In this document: positions 5,365-7,374 of the stretch, piece after piece | Layout of the letters: the number at the start of each line of letters is the position of its first letter | Numbering within the stretch: the first letter of the stretch is position 1 | Source: JAPLVB01 sp964353635 | GTDB lineage: Archaea > Aenigmatarchaeota > Aenigmatarchaeia > QMZP01 | Length of the DNA: 7,374 bases | Direction of reading: 5' to 3' | NCBI GenBank assembly: GCA_964353635.1 | Contig: CAYGVS010000040.1 | Span: forward strand, 1 to 7,374 | Made by a program: the position numbers and the translations under genes | The notes under the pieces: model-generated | Database searches by the model: none | Told to the model about the DNA's origin: nothing | What the model saw: the letters and a program-made list of their open reading frames with translations, nothing else

Positions 5365-5490
5365 CTACTTCTTCATTAGCTCCATCGGCTCCCCGCAGTA
5401 CACGAGCTCCCCGCCGCCTGCTTTCGTGACTATGACCTCGTTGCCGCATATGTTGCAGCGGTACTTCTCCCTTGCTTTCTTGACTCCCAT
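5365..5490 (-). CDS. Desulforedoxin-like iron protein, 41 residues, one ligand cysteine replaced by Tyr
   Basis: The 41-residue protein matches desulforedoxin and the N-terminal domain of desulfoferrodoxin: YRCNICGNEVIV (10-21), AGGGELV (24-30) and YCGEPM (31-36). In that family a CxxC pair and an adjacent CC pair bind one iron in an FeS4 site. Here C12, C15 and C32 are present, but the first Cys of the CC pair is Y31; the spacing is otherwise exactly that of desulforedoxin (Cys 9, 12, 28, 29). The site could hold three cysteines plus another ligand, bind zinc, or be unmetallated. No superoxide-reductase domain follows. It has one of the best ribosome sites in the window, GAGGTGA (5495-5501), 4 bases from the ATG. 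Its stop is 1 base before the nth start. I infer a redox, oxygen-sensing or electron-transfer role linked to the two glycosylases downstream. Confidence 0.82.
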   Translation of the reverse strand: MGVKKAREKYRCNICGNEVIVTKAGGGELVYCGEPMELMKK

Positions 5491-5520
5491 AAAATCACCT
5501 CTAATAGAATCCGCTTTCCA

Positions 5521-5530
5521 GAATAAAAAG
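5521..5530 (-). promoter_or_regulatory. T-rich tract after pcn: terminator or TATA box of the repair trio
   Basis: On the minus strand CTTTTTATTC lies 17 bases past the pcn stop and about 35 bases before the start of the desulforedoxin-like gene. A run of five Ts could end the pcn transcript, since archaeal termination uses U-tracts. The same sequence is a plausible TATA box that would start transcription near 5500 and give a minimal leader holding the GAGGTGA site. So the trio may be separately controllable from pcn. Confidence 0.4.
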
Positions 5531-5546
5531 GCCTGCGCCCTCGGGT

Positions 5547-6296
5547 TTATTCCTCTACGCGAGGCGCAAGTATGAAGCTCATGTGGACCTTGTCCACTGC
5601 GCTGAACTCAAGCCTCATGGGATAATCATTCCCGAACTCAAGCACAGTGTGCTTGGAGAGCTTTGCGGCCTTGACCATCTTCTTCAGGTATTCAAGAGGA
5701 TACCTTGACCTGATGGCCTGCGGCGCATGGAGCTTGAGCATGCCAGAATCCTTCTTGAGCATCTCCAGCTCGGCTGAGGAGACATCGCCCTTTGCGGATA
5801 TCCTGAACGTTTCAGGCGTGGCCTCGATTATCACAGAATCCCCGATGATGTCGGCATCAGCTATCCCGTCTTCCATGATGCTTGACTCAAGTTCCACCCT
5901 TCCTGTGAAGTTGAGCTGGTCAACAGGCGGCTTCTCGTCCTTTATATCAAGGAGCGGGATCTCGAACGAGCGCTTCCCGTTTCCCTCGACCGTGATCTTG
6001 AGCTTGGTATTATCCTTGGAGAGCTCCATGGTCACCTGGTCAGAGCTCTTTATCCTCTTTATCACGTTCACGAAATTGGCAAGGTTCAGCCCGAGGGATG
6101 ATGGTGTCTCGACCTTGAACTTCTCGAAGGCTGTGGAGGGTATCCTGAAATCCACGACAGAAACCATGGTTCTGTCAGGCGCAAGCATGCTTATCCCATT
6201 ATGGTCCACCTTGAACACAGCCTCGTCGATTATCTCGGCTATGATAGGAATGGTGTTCTTCAGCAACTCCACATCAGTCAACGCTATCTTAAACAT
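5547..6296 (-). CDS. pcn: DNA polymerase sliding clamp PCNA
   Basis: PCNA forms a trimeric ring around DNA that tethers polymerases, FEN1, ligase and repair enzymes. The 249-residue length is normal for an archaeal clamp. Family blocks include the start FKIALTDVELLKNTI, the ISMLAPDRTMVSVVDF segment (35-50), the interdomain connecting loop at about 117-129 (IKDEKPPVDQLNF) and the C-terminal SFILAPRVEE, whose tail binds client proteins. The middle contains ALR-like LNLANFVNVIKRIK (70-83), part of domain one. A GGGGGTG ribosome site lies about 5 bases before the ATG. It follows the OB-fold gene by 59 bases and precedes the desulforedoxin-like gene by 56 bases on the same strand, so replication and base-excision repair genes are next to each other. 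A single PCNA is seen here, consistent with a homotrimer, though other copies could lie outside the window. Confidence 0.97.
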   Translation of the reverse strand: MFKIALTDVELLKNTIPIIAEIIDEAVFKVDHNGISMLAPDRTMVSVVDFRIPSTAFEKFKVETPSSLGLNLANFVNVIKRIKSSDQVTMELSKDNTKLKITVEGNGKRSFEIPLLDIKDEKPPVDQLNFTGRVELESSIMEDGIADADIIGDSVIIEATPETFRISAKGDVSSAELEMLKKDSGMLKLHAPQAIRSRYPLEYLKKMVKAAKLSKHTVLEFGNDYPMRLEFSAVDKVHMSFILAPRVEE

Positions 6297-6355
6297 ATTG
6301 CACCCCCGGATTTCACAACATTAAAGCAAAAAGCCATAATCGGATTAGCATAATC

Positions 6356-6709
6356 TCACAGGCTGCTGCCTGAGAGCTCGCGGAGCTTCTTGAGCAGCTC
6401 CCTGTCAAGGCCTGACATGCTCTGGACAATCTCCCCCTGCAGCTCGAACCCGCTCTCTATGGGCATGACCCTTCCGAAGACCCTGACAATCTGGTCTGTC
6501 TCCACGTCCACAGGGCCCTCGAAGCCTATGCTTATCTTCCCTGTGCCGTCGTCAAGCATGATGCTGTCATCCTGCTTGTCTATCACAGTCCCTATCAGGC
6601 TCACCCTCATGTCCTCAGCCATTATCTCTGAAACGCGCCTTTCGACTGAAGGAATCCTCCTCTTTACAAAGCCGTCCCGCGGCTCAATGAAATCCTTCAG
6701 CTCAGCCAT
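6356..6709 (-). CDS. Single OB-fold protein, RPA small-subunit/RPA-associated type
   Basis: The 117-residue protein has one predicted OB-fold at about residues 34-95. It includes RVSLIGTVIDKQDDSIMLDD (35-54), GTGKISIGFE (55-64), the DQIVRVFGRV strand (72-81) and the closing FELQGEIV (88-95). The IGTVxxK/xxLDDGTG pattern is typical of RPA32-like and archaeal RPA-associated OB proteins that bind single-stranded DNA or partner with RPA. A charged N-terminal stretch with KRRIPSVERRVSEI precedes the fold and a helical tail (LDRELLKKLREL) follows. Placement before pcn fits a replication or repair role. An in-frame stop three codons upstream limits the start to ATG 6709 or an internal one. That ATG has only a weak ribosome site and is overlapped by the end of a short leader ORF, which may supply ribosomes by coupling. 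The fold is confident, the exact partner uncertain. Confidence 0.75.
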   Translation of the reverse strand: MAELKDFIEPRDGFVKRRIPSVERRVSEIMAEDMRVSLIGTVIDKQDDSIMLDDGTGKISIGFEGPVDVETDQIVRVFGRVMPIESGFELQGEIVQSMSGLDRELLKKLRELSGSSL

Positions 6710-6755
6710 GGAATGTCACATCTTTATGAAAGCCGGATGCCTGCAAAGCGCTCAT
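6702..6755 (-). CDS. Possible 17-residue leader ORF overlapping the OB-fold gene
   Basis: This short frame begins at an ATG preceded by GGAGG (6762-6766) with a 6-base spacer, a far better ribosome site than that of the OB-fold gene. It encodes MSALQASGFHKDVTFHG and stops at a TGA that overlaps the first codons of the OB-fold gene, sharing 8 bases in another frame. That geometry is classic for translational coupling. The peptide matches nothing I know and may act only through its translation. It could also be chance; length alone gives no support. Confidence 0.4.
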   Translation of the reverse strand: MSALQASGFHKDVTFHG

Positions 6756-6769
6756 GCCAAGCCTCCAAC

Positions 6770-6802
6770 TTTAATATATCATAAACAGCTATGATTTATA
6801 AG
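6770..6802. promoter_or_regulatory. Divergent promoter region between the OB-fold gene and aspS
   Basis: On the plus strand TTTATAAG (6795-6802) is a good TATA box for aspS, giving a leader of about 10 bases. On the other side TTTAATATAT (6770-6779) reads as ATATATTAAA on the minus strand and could drive the OB-fold gene with a leader of about 35 bases, ahead of or including the short ORF at 6755. Between them lies a 6-bp inverted repeat, ATCATA (6778-6783) and TATGAT (6790-6795). The minus-strand TATA assignment is the weaker one. Confidence 0.5.
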
Positions 6803-6831
6803 TTTGTACTGTAATGGATTGAAGTGATGCC

Positions 6832-7374
6832 ATGCCAAGGACTTACTCGAAGGAGCTCAAGCCTGGAAGCAAAGCTGTTGTGAAGGGCTGGGTATCCCAG
6901 CTAAGGGACCTCGGGGGCCTGAAGTTCATAATCCTCAGGGATAGGGAAGGTATGGTCCAGGTGACCATAAAGAAGGCAGAGGTGCAGAAGAAGCTCCTGG
7001 AGATTGCTTCCTCACTTGTCAGGGAGGACTGTATTTCCGTGGTAGGAGAGGTCAGGGAATCCAGGCAGGCCCCTGGAGGCAAGGAAATCATACCTGACTC
7101 CATTGAGGTGGTAAGCAGGGCCAAAACGCCCCTTCCCATAGAGACTTCTGACAAGATAATCACTGGTCTGGACAAGCGCTTTGACTTCAGGTTCATGGAC
7201 CTGAGGAACCCGAAGGTCAGGGCGATTTTCAGGGTCAAAGATATAGCCCTCACAAAGATGAGGGAGTATTTCGAAGGCAACGGCTTTGTGGAGGTCCACA
7301 CCCCTGTAATACAAGCCGCAGGGGCAGAGGGCGGGGCCACCATGTTCCCCATGGTATACTATAAGAGCGAGGCC
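6832..7374 (+). CDS. aspS: Aspartyl-tRNA synthetase, archaeal type (5' part)
   Basis: This class IIb synthetase charges tRNA with aspartate. The first 181 codons are present and the gene runs out of the window; the full protein should be about 430 residues. The N-terminal OB anticodon-binding domain is visible as VKGWVSQLRDLGGLKFIIL (17-35) followed by RDREGMVQVTI (36-46). The hinge and start of the catalytic domain follow, with LDKRFDFRFMDLRNPKVRAI (118-137) and motif 1 ending in GFVEVHTPVI with its conserved P158. The AEGGA stretch near the break corresponds to the flipping loop that closes over aspartate. The RDLGG and RDREG patterns separate it from AsnRS. A GTGATG at 6825-6830 lies next to the ATG as a likely ribosome site. 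Whether it also charges tRNA-Asn cannot be decided from this fragment. Confidence 0.95.
   Translation, partial: MPRTYSKELKPGSKAVVKGWVSQLRDLGGLKFIILRDREGMVQVTIKKAEVQKKLLEIASSLVREDCISVVGEVRESRQAPGGKEIIPDSIEVVSRAKTPLPIETSDKIITGLDKRFDFRFMDLRNPKVRAIFRVKDIALTKMREYFEGNGFVEVHTPVIQAAGAEGGATMFPMVYYKSEA

Noticed and set aside
4938..5429. A 163-codon plus-strand frame opposite nth and the desulforedoxin-like gene
   Set aside because: Both minus-strand genes show unmistakable family motifs; the plus frame has none.
5647..6324. A 225-codon open frame on the plus strand opposite pcn
   Set aside because: It is antisense to a complete PCNA gene, rich in Ser and Leu as expected from a reverse-complement shadow, and has no ribosome site or family motif.
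6843..7352. A 169-codon minus-strand frame opposite aspS
   Set aside because: It is fully antisense to clear AspRS sequence and has no supporting motif.

Overview
The window looks like archaeal chromosome. The evidence is archaeal TATA-type elements, GGTGAT-rich ribosome binding sites, and archaea-typical genes: tRNA C56 2'-O-methyltransferase (aTrm56), the radical-SAM wyosine enzyme Taw1, a PCNA sliding clamp, an Ogg2-type 8-oxoguanine glycosylase and an archaeal-type AspRS. A DPANN or euryarchaeal genome would fit, but nothing here fixes the lineage.

Layout. Bases 1-1351 hold a complete insertion-sequence transposase gene, a SWIM zinc finger joined to an IS4-type DDE domain. It is preceded by a TATA box and two identical 12-bp palindromes, and followed by nested, partly exclusive hairpins that include its stop codon. 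Bases 1405-2303 (+) carry a Mth938/DUF498 protein and Trm56. A convergent AT-rich orphan gene (2260-2649, -) overlaps the end of trm56. After a 161-base gap comes taw1 (2811-3713, -), which shares a short divergent promoter with another orphan, a 95-residue predicted coiled-coil protein (3773-4060, +).

Bases 4082-6755 are one minus-strand run. In transcription order it is: a possible 17-codon leader ORF, a single OB-fold protein, PCNA, a 41-residue desulforedoxin-like protein, endonuclease III and Ogg2. The last three are nearly contiguous (gaps of 1 and 4 bases). The desulforedoxin-like gene is too small for a usual ORF cut-off, but it has a strong ribosome binding site and clear family motifs. 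The run ties replication and clamp functions to repair of oxidised bases: Nth handles oxidised pyrimidines and Ogg2 handles 8-oxoguanine, with a small iron-binding redox-type protein as first gene of the tight trio. aspS starts divergently at 6832 and runs off the window.

The most interesting items are the redox/base-excision-repair operon with its three-cysteine desulforedoxin-like protein, the structured element at the 3' end of the transposase gene, the paired palindromic operators before that gene, and the leader ORF coupled to the OB-fold gene. No CRISPR array, tRNA or rRNA was seen.
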